In this document: piece by piece, positions 54,146-64,000 of the stretch
Numbering within the stretch: the stretch's first letter is position 1
Layout of the letters: the number at the start of each line of letters is the position of its first letter
Source: Tragulus kanchil
Taxonomy: Eukaryota; Chordata; Mammalia; Artiodactyla; Tragulidae
DNA length: 64,000 bases
Assembly: GCA_022376925.1 (NCBI GenBank)
Contig: JAIOJX010000032.1
Location: forward strand, 173,067,979-173,131,978
Direction of reading: 5' to 3'
Made by a program: the position numbers and the translations under genes
The notes under the pieces: model-generated
Databases searched by the model: none
Told to the model about the DNA's origin: nothing
What the model saw: only the letters and a program-made list of their open reading frames with translations

Positions 54146-55420
54146 GTACGAACGAGGCTCAAAGAGTCCTCAAGGGAAGGGTGAGTAGAACTGCGAGCCC
54201 GCCACTAGTGGGGTGCTGGCCAGAGACAAGAAGCCCTGGCACATCCAGGGGAGACGCAGCGTGTCCTGGCATGGCTGTCCACAAGGGTTGTCTCCGGGGC
54301 CCTCAGGAGGTCAGTCTGATACAAGAGAAATAGACCTGTTTGGATGCGGGGCACGCGGCAGAGAGAGTGCGGGCGGGGAGCAGACCCTCGACACCCTTAT
54401 GTCCGAGCCCGCCGGGGACTCCTGGCCGCTGTCCCAGGTGTACCCGCCTGTCTCGGCTCTCCCCACCCGGCACTGAGGGCCTGAGGGCTGGGGTCTTTCT
54501 CCTCTGAACGGGACCCACAGCTGTAGAAGTGAACGGTGGCTGGCATAGGGAAAGGGGACACAGCCATCCCCATGTTGGCCTGATAGATGAGGAGGGGGCT
54601 GGGAAACAGTCTCACGTCAGCTTCCTCACAAGCCCCCAGGCCTCTGGCTCTGGGAGGAACAAGGGGGTCCCCCCGGGGCTTAGCTCCCTGTGGTCAGGCC
54701 TTGTGCACGTGGCCTCCGTGGAGGTCGACAGAGTTGCCAGAGGGCCAGAGCGGAGCCACGCCGCTAAAACTGGACGGAGGTCAGCCTTCAGGAGGAGACG
54801 ACCTACACAGGTCTCGAAAGAAGGGTTAGGTCAGAAGAGGCCAAGCCTCGGGAACAGCCTCCACGGGGGCGGCGACAGTTGGGGCCGAGGCTGGGGGCTG
54901 GCCACGGGAGGTTTTCTGGGCGGTCGAATCTGGCTGCTTTAGCGGATCTGCACTTTCGGGGTTTGGGCACAGGGGCACCTGGAAGTGAGGCTCTGGGGTG
55001 CGGAGCTGCACCAGGCCGGGGGGTTCCCAGGTCCAGCAGGGGCGGCTGTGTCAGCAGCACGGGCACCAAGCGCCCGGGAAACCCACACTCAGAGCAGCAC
55101 GGGAACCAGGCACCGGGCAGGGATGAAAGTCAAGCGCCTTGAGTTTTCCATAATGCAGGAGAGTTTGGGGTCTCCCTTTTCCCAGGAGGGGTGGAGTGAG
55201 TCGCAACCAGCCCCCCAGTGCTGTCTGACAGGCCTGGCACGGCGGCTCAGAGAAAGAGGGGGCCCACAGACACAGCCTCTGTGAGAGCTGGGTCGGGCCA
55301 GATCAGGGACGGCAGGGGCTGCGGACAGGGCCCCTGGGCAAGGGCCAGGCCCCACGTCGCTGGTCAGGCTTCTTGCTGATCAGCGTGGCCGTCAATGTTG
55401 ACCCCACGGGCTGCACCAAC
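54146..55420. other. GC-rich unique DNA, no gene seen
   Basis: Low-repeat sequence. Open frames are present on all strands because of GC content. No domain recognised. Confidence 0.45.
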
Positions 55421-56508
55421 CCTGAGAAGCATCGACCGGGACCGGTCGCATTTAAGTCTCTCCTGAAAGAAGCCGCCCGGTCTCTTGCCCTCCCGGCAGG
55501 TCTCTGCTCCTGCGTTCTTGAAAAGGCCTTTGGCCAAAAGCAACACAAACCGACCTGAAATCGAACACCTCCCCGCCTGGGCAGCGGCCCTGTGGCCTCA
55601 GGGCACTCCTGCCACCCGGCTGCGCATACAGGAACACCGCGGCGGCTCCGCGCACCCCCGGCAGCACGGAATCAATCCACCGTCCCTCCGCACCAGCCCT
55701 GGAAGGCGGGCGAGCATCTATTCCGTCAGCTGCACATCCGCCTTTGTGGTTCGGTTTTCCTTGATCAGCGTGAAGGCAAAGTTAAAATGCATGAGAAGCC
55801 TTCAAACAGAAGCCCTTGCCCCCACCCCTCCGACGCCATGCAGGCTGGCAGGGAGGAGGGGAAGCAGCGAGTCAGGGAGCTCTCAGAGGAAAGCAGGCCT
55901 TAGGCTGGGCCCTCGGCCTTGGTCTGTGTTCTTCACCCTCGTTTGTTCGTTAGCTCCTGCCTGCCAGCTCCCACCACCCTTCATTTCAGCCGTAAAGTGA
56001 GGACCGCAGAGCCTTCTTCACCCGACTGTTGCAGGGCCCCGGTGCCGCTCAGGATCGGAGCCTGCGGCCCCGGAGCAGAGGTGGGTGGAGAACGACCGGA
56101 GAACGTCAGGGGAGGAGCTGCAGTCAGCGGCCGCCACAGAGCCGAGGAAACCGTGACCTACGCCTGGCCTCGTGGATAGCTGGTCCTCTGTCGCATCTAC
56201 CGGGGTCTCCGGGCCGGGGGTGGGGGCAGCTGCAGGATGTCTGAGGCCCAGGGTCCTCGCTGGATGTCAGGGTGTGATCTCCATCCCTAAGGTCACCTCC
56301 TTGCGTTCTTATTCTCAGCTGAACAGGCCTCCCAGAGAGCGCCAGCCTCCTCCTCTCCTCCCATCCGCCTTGAGGGCTGGCTTCCCCTGCACCCTCTCTG
56401 CACACGGATCCTCTGGGCACGGTCTAGGCCAGAAGTCCTCTCCCTACTCCTCTTCCCCAGGTTTGAGAGGAGGCATCTGATTGGTCCTGCTCGTCTGTGC
56501 AAGCCCCC
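55421..56508 (+). repeat. Tandem duplication D13, copy A
   Basis: Repeated at 56507-57597 (offset about 1085). The joint shares 'ccctgagaagc' against 'ccccgcccc', so the copies abut with almost no overlap. Confidence 0.96.
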
Positions 56509-57597
56509 TGAGAAGCATCGACCGGGACCGGTCGCATTTAATCTCTCCTGAAAGAAGCCGCCCGGTCTCTTGCCCTCCCGGCAGGTCTCTGCTCCTGCGT
56601 TCTTGAAAAGGCCTTTGGCCAAAAGCAACACAAACCGACCTGAAATCGAACACCTCCCCGCCTGGGCAGCGGCCCTGTGGCCTCAGGGCACTCCTGCCAC
56701 CCGGCTGCGCATACAGGAACACCGCGGCGGCTCCGCGCACCCCCGGCAGCACGGAATCAATCCACCGTCCCTCCGCACCAGCCCTGGAAGGCGGGCGAGC
56801 ATCTATTCCGTCAGCTGCACATCCGCCTTTGTGGTTCGGTTTTCCTTGATCAGCGTGAAGGCAAAGTTAAAATGCATGAGAAGCCTTCAAACAGAAGCCC
56901 TTGCCCCCACCCCTCCGACGCCATGCAGGCTGGCAGGGAGGAGGGGAAGCAGCGAGTCAGGGAGCTCTCAGAGGAAAGCAGGCCTTAGGCTGGGCCCTCG
57001 GCCTTGGTCTGTGTTCTTCACCCTCGTTTGTTCGTTAGCTCCTGCCTGCCAGCTCCCACCACCCTTCATTTCAGCCGTAAAGTGAGGACCGCAGAGCCTT
57101 CTTCACCCGACTGTTGCAGGGCCCCGGTGCCGCTCAGGATCGGAGCCTGCGGCCCCGGAGCAGAGGTGGGTGGAGAACGACCGGAGAACGTCAGGGGAGG
57201 AGCTGCAGTCAGCGGCCGCCACAGAGCCGAGGAAACCGTGACCTACGCCTGGCCTCGTGGATAGCTGGTCCTCTGTCGCATCTACCGGGGTCTCCGGGCC
57301 GGGGGTGGGGGCAGCTGCAGGATGTCTGAGGCCCAGGGTCCTCGCTGGATGTCAGGGTGTGATCTCCATCCCTAAGGTCACCTCCTTGCGTTCTTATTCT
57401 CAGCTGAACAGGCCTCCCAGAGAGCGCCAGCCTCCTCCTCTCCTCCCATCCGCCTTGAGGGCTGGCTTCCCCTGCACCTTGCACCCTCTCTGCACACGGA
57501 TCCTCTGGGCACGGTCTAGGCCAGAAGTCCTCTCCCTACTCCTCTTCCCCAGGTTTGAGAGGAGGCATCTGATTGGTCCTGCTCGTCTGTGCAAGCC
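56507..57597 (+). repeat. Tandem duplication D13, copy B
   Basis: Second copy of 55421-56508. It has seven extra bases near 57477 ('caccttgcaccctc' against 'caccctc'), a direct-repeat-type gain, and one G fewer near 56543. Confidence 0.96.
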
Positions 57598-57685
57598 CCG
57601 CCCCATCATGTAGATTGGCTGCCCTCCTGGCGAGTGTCTGTCCTAGACCAATCAGCTGGGGCCATGAGTGGGGCACGTGGCTTTC
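57565..57685. promoter_or_regulatory. Promoter-like CCAAT/GC-box/E-box cluster
   Basis: ATTGG (inverted CCAAT) at 57572-57576 and 57614-57618, CCAAT at 57648-57652 in the strong NF-Y context gaccaatcag, a GC box ccccgcccc at 57596-57604 and an E-box CACGTG at 57674-57679. Three CCAAT boxes spaced 42 and 34 bases are typical of NF-Y-driven promoters, including LTR-derived ones. No transcript start can be fixed from sequence. Confidence 0.4.
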
Positions 57686-57859
57686 CTGGGGCCACCCCCC
57701 GTGGAGGCTGGAGTGTGAGGGATGTCACTGGGCTCAGCCCCTACTCATGCAAGAGGCGTGTGTGGGCGCCGCTTGTTGCGTGCTGGGGAATGGGGGTCAG
57801 GGTGGATACAGGCCCACAAAACAGGGCAATGCGTGAGGAAGTGGACGCTGCCAGACAGT

Positions 57860-58130
57860 GTGGCTGCGAAAGACACCCCACCTCTCTGCACCTCTCTTTT
57901 CTTCTCTGTCAAATGATCTGATGATGGCTCCATCTCCACATCTCAACAGGTCTGAAGTACAGAATGAATGAGGAGGTTCATTTAATTGGGCCCGAGTACA
58001 GTGAAGGCTCTGAAGAAGGCAAGGCAACCCCCTCCAGCATTCCTGCCTAGAGAAGCCCATGGACAGAGGAGCCTGGCGGGCGACAGTCCACGGGCTCAAG
58101 AAGGGCCGGACACGACTTCATGCCTGAGCA
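57860..58130 (+). mobile_element. MIR-like fragment followed by Bov-tA 3' part
   Basis: 57860-57985 has 'cctctcttttcttctctgtc' and 'aaatgatctgatgatggctc' (MIR-like, weak). 58010-58130 is Bov-tA 3' half ('ggcaaccccctccagcattc', 'gcctggcgggcgacagtcca'). Confidence 0.7.
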
Positions 58131-58607
58131 CGCGGCAGGCATGGTGAGGGCTGCCTCAGCACGCTGCTTCCTCAGCCCGCCGCCGTGGTCACTGGGAAGC
58201 CCGGCCTGACGTCTCACCCGCCGTCATCGGCCTCCCGGGCCCCTCCTGGTTCTTATTCCCTGAGCCGCGTTGCTCAGGCTCCTCTGGGCTCCGCGGAATA
58301 AAGGCTGGGAGAGGAGGCGGGTCCGGGGTGCTGGCTGGGGGAGGATCGTGAGAAGCTCTGATTACCGCTCGCTCGCTGGCTCAGCAGAAGAGAGAGCGTC
58401 CGCCCAGCCCACGTCGCAATTACCCGCAGTGATGACGGCCCGGAGCCAGATGCGGCGGTGCTGGGGGGAGGGGCCGGGACGCGGAGGGGGAGGAAATCTC
58501 CTTCGGAGAGGATGCTGGAGGAGGGGGTCTTTGGGGAAGCTGCTCGGGCCTCTTTTCCCTTGCCCGACCCCAGAGAACCCCACGACTTTAAGAGTGACGT
58601 TTGAGAG

Positions 58608-58800
58608 AAGACCCCAAGGGGCTCAGTGGCCGAAGAACCCGCCTGCCGAGCAGGAGACCTGGGCTCGATCCCCGGAGCAGGATGATGCCCTGGAGACACA
58701 AATGGCACCCACTCCAGTAATCCCATGGACGGAGGAGCCTGGGTTACAGTCCGTGGGGTCGCAAAGAGTTGGATGCGACTTGGCGTCAACAGAGAAACAA
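58608..58800 (+). mobile_element. Bov-tA SINE
   Basis: 'aaggggctcagtggccgaag', 'gctcgatccccggagcagga', 'atggacggaggagcctgggt' and 'cgcaaagagttggatgcgac'. Confidence 0.9.
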
Positions 58801-59279
58801 AACCAAACACCCAAGCAGGCCTCCAGGGCCCGCGTGGGCGATCCTTGCCGCCGCTGAGCCTCTGCCACAGGCCCGCACTCCTGTGCCCTCTGGCTTCCTG
58901 CCGAGCCCTTTTCCGACTCAGTGTTTGCACGGGACGTTTCTCCGCCTGAAATGCGGTTCCCTCTGCCCCTTGCCTGGCTGACTCGGATTCCGACCGTGGG
59001 CTCCTGCCTAACTGTCATCGTCTGTATCACCTTATGCAGGCCAAGTGCAGTCCCCAGGAGGGTTTCTCGGGGTGTCCCCTGAGGCCCCTGGGAGCCTTCT
59101 GTGCTGTTCCCCCAGTCCCTGGGGTCCACGCTCAGGGACACCCCCAGGCGGCGGATGGCTTTGGAACACCCTGTCTGGCAGGGAGCTGGGCCTGAGCTGG
59201 CGGCTTTGGGACCCGCCACGGCCTTTCGGTCGCCGCCCCACAATCTGACTTCCAGCAGCCAGCCGCCTGCCAGCCAAAG
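58801..59279. other. Low-repeat DNA with an old repeat trace
   Basis: 58900-59040 ('tgaaatgcggttccctctgc', 'ccttgcctggctgactcgg') resembles a common old mammalian repeat of uncertain name. No gene seen. Confidence 0.4.
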
Positions 59280-59410
59280 GGCACAGCTTTACTAACGAGG
59301 ATTCTTTTTAGGCTGCCGAGCTCATGTCTGAGCTAATTAATTTCCAGGTTCCACATGAATGCAAGAGCTGAGAATTAGCACTTGCAGAAAGCCATTGCCC
59401 CGAATTACAG
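59280..59410. promoter_or_regulatory. Candidate conserved noncoding element
   Basis: Repeat-free, AT-richer block: 'gctttactaacgaggattct', 'tgagctaattaatttccagg' (homeodomain core TAATTA at 59334-59339), 'cacatgaatgcaagagctga' and 'gaattagcacttgcagaaag'. Looks like a vertebrate developmental enhancer core. Judged by eye. Confidence 0.4.
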
Positions 59411-59639
59411 GGGGGCCTGGAAGCCCAGAGGCGGTGACGGCTCCTGGCACGGGTGCCCAGCAGGGGCTGCTTTCTCCTCACCCCCTCCCCGGCGAGCCGT
59501 CCCCCCACCCCCCACCCCCTACCTACTCCCTCCGGGCGGCAGGGAGGGTCCAGCGTGAGGCCCCAGACACCGCCGGTCTCCACAGGGGACCCAGACGCCT
59601 GGGTGCTTGGAGCTCTGGGTTGGCCCTTGGAGAGACCCT

Positions 59640-60654
59640 GCCCCTCTGTTGGCTTCTGCTTTCTCTTAAAGTAGATGAAGGGCTCCCTGAGAGGGGAGTC
59701 CCAGAAGCACCCAGAATTGTCCTGTTAATGAGCATGTCTCCGGGGTGTATGAGAAACTTCTGCCAACCTTGGATAAAGCCCAGAGACCTGCTTCTCCTCC
59801 TGGCTGGGCCTCCCGTGAGCACTGCGGTAGGAGTCCTGGATCTCCTGTGAGATGATGCCACTGTCCCCTGGGCCGTGAGGGACTGGGACGTGGTGACTGG
59901 GTCCCTTACTAATGTCTGATGGCTTTCAGTGAACTGATCACAAGCCTGTGGCCGTCCCAAATGCCACAGGGCCAGAGAAAACTGAGACCAAATGGAGTCG
60001 GCACCTGGGGGCCAGATGAAATTCAGATTCTCAGGAACTTTGCAAAGTGCCTGTGTTTGGGTCTCACAGGCCTAGGCGCAAGTCCCAGCTTCCCTTTCTG
60101 ACACCAGCATCTCGAACGTCCGCTCTGTGCAGCAAGCGGGACGAACATCCCCCGTCCAGACCATGGCGGCCAGACGCCTCTCCGGGTTGAGCTTCCCTCA
60201 CTGACCAGTCACTGTGTGCACCCAGCAAGCCTGGGTCAGGGGACACCCCAGACTCCAGGGTCAACAACTCCACACCGACATGCGTTCATACTCCTTGACC
60301 ATCCTCGGTAAAGACCTCGGGGCTTGGGGTCAACAGGGGCCGGGCTAGGTGGCCAAGCTTAAGAACAGGGCTCCAGTTTTCCCACCTGGCAGGTTTGGGA
60401 GTGGGGGGAGCCCTCCTGGGGGGCTCGAAGCTGATGACTGAGTGTTTGGCAACAGGCCCGGCTCCCGGGCAGCTCCTGGAATTGCCCTGGTTTCTCTGGA
60501 CGCGATTACAAACAAGTGGCATTCGCAGCTGCAGGTGAACTTGACCCTGCCGCCATCCTACCAACGGAGGCGGCACCAGGGGTCACCGGTAGCAGACTGT
60601 GTCGGGGGAGGCTTTACCGGTTCCCAGAATTCAGTCACCCTTGGAGTTGCCTGC
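59640..60654 (+). repeat. Tandem duplication D14, copy A
   Basis: Repeated at 60653-61664 (offset 1008-1012). Copies abut at 'ctgccc'. In contrast to the other pairs, there is a dense run of substitutions in the middle (60129-60205 against 61137-61213). Confidence 0.95.
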
Positions 60655-61664
60655 CCTCTGTTGGCTTCTGCTTTCTCTTAAAGTAGATGAAGGGCTCCCT
60701 GAGAGAGTCCCAGAAGCACCAGAATTGTCCTGTTAATGAGCATGTCTCCGGGGTGTATGAGAAACTTCTGCCAACCTTGGATAAAGCCCAGAGACCTGCT
60801 TCTCCTCCTGGCTGGGCCTCCCGTGAGCACTGCGGTAGGAGTCCTGGATCTCCTGTGAGATGATGCCACTGTCCCCTGGGCCGTGAGGGACTGGGACGTG
60901 GTGACTGGGTCCCTTACTAATGTCTGATGGCTTTCAGTGAACTGATCACAAGCCTGTGGCCGTCCCAAATGCCACAGGGCCAGAGAAAACTGAGACCAAA
61001 TGGAGTCGGCACCTGGGGGCCAGATGAAATTCAGATTCTCAGGAACTTTGCAAAGTGCCTGTGTTTGGGTCTCACAGGCCTAGGCGCAAGTCCCAGCTTC
61101 CCTTTCTGACACCAGCATCTCGAACGTCCGCTCTGTGCAGCAAGAGGGACGGAGATCCCTCGTCCAGACCATGGCGGCCAGATGCCTTTCAGGGTTGAGA
61201 TTCCATCACTGACCAGTCACTGTGTGCACCCAGCAAGCCTGGGTCAGGGGACACCCCAGACTCCAGGGTCAACAACTCCACACCGACATGCGTTCATACT
61301 CCTTGACCATCCTCGGTAAAGACCTCGGGGCTTGGGGTCAACAGGGGCCGGGCTAGGTGGCCAAGCTTAAGAACAGGGCTCCAGTTTTCCCACCTGGCAG
61401 GTTTGGGAGTGGGGGGAGCCCTCCTGGGGGGCTCGAAGCTGATGACTGAGTGTTTGGCAACAGGCCCGGCTCCCGGGCAGCTCCTGGAATTGCCCTGGTT
61501 TCTCTGGACGCGATTACAAACAAGTGGCATTCGCAGCTGCAGGTGAACTTGACCCTGCCGCCATCCTACCAACGGAGGCGGCACCAGGGGTCACCGGTAG
61601 CAGACTGTGTCGGGGGAGGCTTTACCGGTTCCCAGAATTCAGTCACCCTTGGAGTTGCCTGCCC
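60653..61664 (+). repeat. Tandem duplication D14, copy B
   Basis: Second copy of 59640-60654, with small deletions near its left edge ('gagagagtccc' against 'gagaggggagtccc', 'gcaccagaatt' against 'gcacccagaatt') and the central substitution cluster. Confidence 0.95.
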
Positions 61665-62951
61665 TTTCTGGACTGAGCCCTTTCTACAGGGGGGACACGA
61701 GCCAAACTTCCTTCCAGGGAAGAGCAGCAGAGACAGGATCGCCCTCACAGCGTCCGCCCGCACCCCAGGGCACGGACAGCCTCCTCTCCCAGGTCCAGCG
61801 GGCCGTGCCCCGAGGGAGCTCTGGGCTAACGCAGTGCTCTGCAGTAATTGAGACCTCGCCCCTGGGCAGCTGGCTCCTCCGCCCAGACCCCAGGGGGCAT
61901 GGGGGCCAGAGGTAGCCTCCCGTCTTAGAAGCACAGAAACACCGAGGGAAACCCCAGAGTCATTAAAACAGGATTACAGGCAGGATCCCCACAGCAGATC
62001 GGCGCCCCATTCATGGCCCCGGAGCCCATGCCAGTGGCCGCGCATCCTCCGGAGAAGCCAACGGCGCTCTGGCTGCCGAATGAAGGCCTCATTCATGTCA
62101 CCGCCCGCCCTGCCCCCGGAGCCTGGCCGCTGCGTCCAGCGCACGTGCCGAGCTGGTGGGGCACAGGCAGGCGCGCACATTGAACTCTCCTCTGTTTGCA
62201 CAACTGGGCTCTTGTCCATCTTCTGAACGGTGTTATTTTAGGAAGACTTCCCAAACAAATTAAGCTTTCTAAAAGGGGCTCAAAGGCTGCCAATTCTGGC
62301 TGCACCCCCAGGGACCTGACTCTTGGAGGCTCCACCCTCATGGATGAAGGGGTGTGGCTTTAGGGAGCCTGACAGCCCAGGGAGCTCCAGGGCACCCTTG
62401 GCCCTGCACAGCTGCCTGGACCAGCCTGCCTGGTCCCCTGCCCAACTGCAGCGTCCTGTCCCCGGCTCCTTCCCCCACACCCCGAGGGCATCAGACTTCC
62501 CTGCTCCCATTTTCCTAGAGCTTAGAGAGCTTCCCAGTTGCTCTGACCAATGGGCGATGAGAACCCAGGACGGTTTCTTCTTCTCCCTTCCATCCCCCAG
62601 ACATATGTTCCAGACAAGTGCTTTCAGGAGGCTTCTCTGAAGTCATCCCAGGAGACAGAACAAAGGCAGGGCCTCCCAGCTGCAGCAGCCCAGTGACGCA
62701 TCCCCCGGAGGCGCTCTCGTTTTCTCACGCTGACATTCTGGGAGTATATTCTATGTATTACCTATATATAACCCTATACATAGTATCATACAGGCACCGC
62801 CATTCTCCAACAGACCCGAGAACAGCGTTTCCTGGAGCACAGCCAAGTTTCCTAGCGCTTGGTCCCAGCTGTCCGGACAGCCCTTGTTAGGTCTCAGAAG
62901 AAGAAACTGAGGAACACCTCTAGAGGCCGGGACTCTGGGCTTAAGGGGGTT
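61665..62951. other. Low-repeat DNA with a conserved-looking segment
   Basis: 61955-62290 is noted in findings. 62740-62800 is a short AT-rich part ('gtattacctatatataaccc'). No gene recognised. Confidence 0.4.
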
Positions 62952-63135
62952 AGTGAAAGCGTTAGACCCTCTGTCGTGTCTCACCCTTTGCGACCCTATG
63001 GACTGTAGCCCGCCAGGGTCCTCTGTCCATGGGATTCCCCAGGCAAGAAGACGGAGTGGGCTGCCATGCCCTCCTCTAGGGGGTCTTCCCCACCCAAGCA
63101 TTGAACCCAGACCTCCTGCATTCTCAGCACCAAGC
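62952..63135 (-). mobile_element. Bov-tA SINE, antisense
   Basis: 'gtgtctcaccctttgcgacc', 'ctatggactgtagcccgcca', 'gaagacggagtgggctgcca' and 'gggggtcttccccacccaag'. Confidence 0.9.
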
Positions 63136-63211
63136 AAGCCTTTTGACACAGCGGTTAGCGAAGGCTCTTTTGTTTAGTTTTCCCTAAGGATTTTTTTAAA
63201 ACTATAAAACT

Positions 63212-63478
63212 AGGGCTTCCTTGGTGGTCCAGTGGGTAAAGAGTCCACCTAGTGCGGGGGGCACCGGTTTGATCCCTGGCTGGGAAGATCCCACATGCTG
63301 CGGAGCGGCAGGACCAGTGTGTCCAAGTATGCACCCACGCTCTGGAGCGCATGCACCCAGAGTCGGTGCTCTGCAGTGAGAAGGGCCACTGCAATGGGAG
63401 GCCCACACCTGTCAAAGCATTAAAAAGATGGATGAAAATAAATATGAATAAAAGAGGCATGATGGGGAAAAGAAAAAA
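63212..63478 (+). mobile_element. CHR-type SINE, tail type A
   Basis: 'gggcttccttggtggtccag', 'gtttgatccctggctgggaa', 'agtcggtgctctgcagtgag' and tail 'agaggcatgatggggaaaag', matching the two at 23572-24146. Confidence 0.9.
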
Positions 63479-63489
63479 GCTATGAAGCT

Positions 63490-64000
63490 ATACATAGCAT
63501 GGAGTTTACCATCTTCACCGCATTTGGAAGTTTTACTCTTTTGCTGTTGTATTTGCATTTACTTAGGGCTGTGCTGAGTCTTCACGGCTGTGCACGGGGC
63601 TCCTTGGCTGTGGGAGGCGGGGCTGCTCTCCAGGCGCGGGCACAGCCTTCTCGCTGCGGTGGCTTCTCTCGTCGTGGGGCACCGGCTGCCGACACCCTGA
63701 CTTCAGGAGCTGCGCCAGGTGGGCTCGGCGGCGGTGGCACACCAGCTTAGCTGCCCTGCGGCCTGTGGAACCCTCCCAGACCAGGGGCCAAATCCACCTC
63801 CCGCAGCGGCAGGTGGATTCCTAGCCACCGTGCCACCAGGGAAGCCCATGCTGACCACTGTTAAGCACAGGGCTCAGCGGCGTGAAGTCCATTCACAGGG
63901 CTGTCCAGCCGCCGTCGCCGTCTTCCCCCAGAGCTCTTCGTCGTCCCCTGCTGAGACCGTCCCCACCACAAGCACGAACCCGTCCGCCCCTTGCAACCAC
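63490..64000. mobile_element. Old L1-like fragment split by an antisense CHR SINE
   Basis: 63490-63535 ('catggagtttaccatcttca') and 63850-64000 ('ctgttaagcacagggctcag', 'gaagtccattcacagggctg') are the two halves of one old repeat that I associate with L1. 63555-63848 is a minus-strand CHR ending in 'gtgccaccagggaagccc'. The window ends inside this repeat. Confidence 0.7.

Noticed and set aside
3507..61664. The tandem blocks as a satellite, VNTR or copy-number-amplified gene array
   Set aside because: Each block is repeated only once, blocks are unrelated in sequence, contain no intact gene, and ignore repeat boundaries. An assembly cause is simpler.
1..64000. CRISPR arrays, operons, phage or other prokaryotic systems
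   Set aside because: The sequence is plainly ruminant nuclear DNA. No spacer-repeat pattern or dense coding layout exists.

Overview
This window is nuclear DNA from a ruminant, most likely a bovid. It is packed with mobile elements specific to or typical of Pecora: BovB LINE fragments (29978-32327, 38420-38914, 44428-44662 and others), many Bov-tA SINEs, and the related longer tRNA-derived artiodactyl SINEs (called CHR-type here). Older mammalian repeats are also present: MIR, L1, MaLR LTR, Tigger, mariner and hAT. I cannot tell cattle, sheep, goat or buffalo apart from sequence alone. I find no protein-coding gene, tRNA, rRNA or CRISPR that I can support. The long reading frames lie in GC-rich DNA or inside repeats, and none gives a protein I recognise except fossil LINE reverse transcriptase and endonuclease pieces.

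Layout. 1-6.1 kb: SINEs, two hAT fossils and repeated L1 3' ends. 6.1-22 kb: mostly GC-rich low-repeat DNA with scattered MIRs and several islands that look like conserved noncoding sequence. 22-25 kb: a SINE cluster. 25-29 kb: very GC-rich low-repeat DNA with an LTR-like fossil. 29.4-45.7 kb: a dense nest of transposons, with a long BovB copy followed by one old plus-strand L1 (about 33.4-44.4 kb) broken up by SINEs, two Tigger elements, a younger L1 end and another BovB tail. 45.7-50.3 kb: an ancient repeat and GC-rich DNA. 50.4-53.5 kb: a MaLR LTR with part of its internal region. 54-64 kb: GC-rich low-repeat DNA with a CCAAT-box cluster, further conserved-looking islands and a SINE-rich end.

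The dominant unexplained structure is a set of 14 direct, head-to-tail duplications, each 1.0-1.2 kb long, spread over the whole window (D1-D14, listed as features). The copies are nearly identical, they begin and end without regard to what the DNA contains, and together they add about 15 kb. In two places they form daisy chains in which the end of one duplicated block is the start of the next, so the overlaps appear three times. Copy edges are often noisy, with shortened homopolymers. My reading is that this is a systematic assembly fault: read-length tiles or unmerged contig or haplotype ends placed twice. I do not think it is biological amplification, but the alternative can be tested with long reads. 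If the second copies are removed the true locus would be roughly 49 kb.

Other points of interest are a CHR-type SINE group with two alternative 3' tails, a promoter-like NF-Y/Sp1/E-box cluster at 57.57-57.68 kb, and several AT-rich, homeodomain-site-bearing islands in GC-rich DNA that look like developmental enhancers. I did not find a new defence system or other new biochemical system here.
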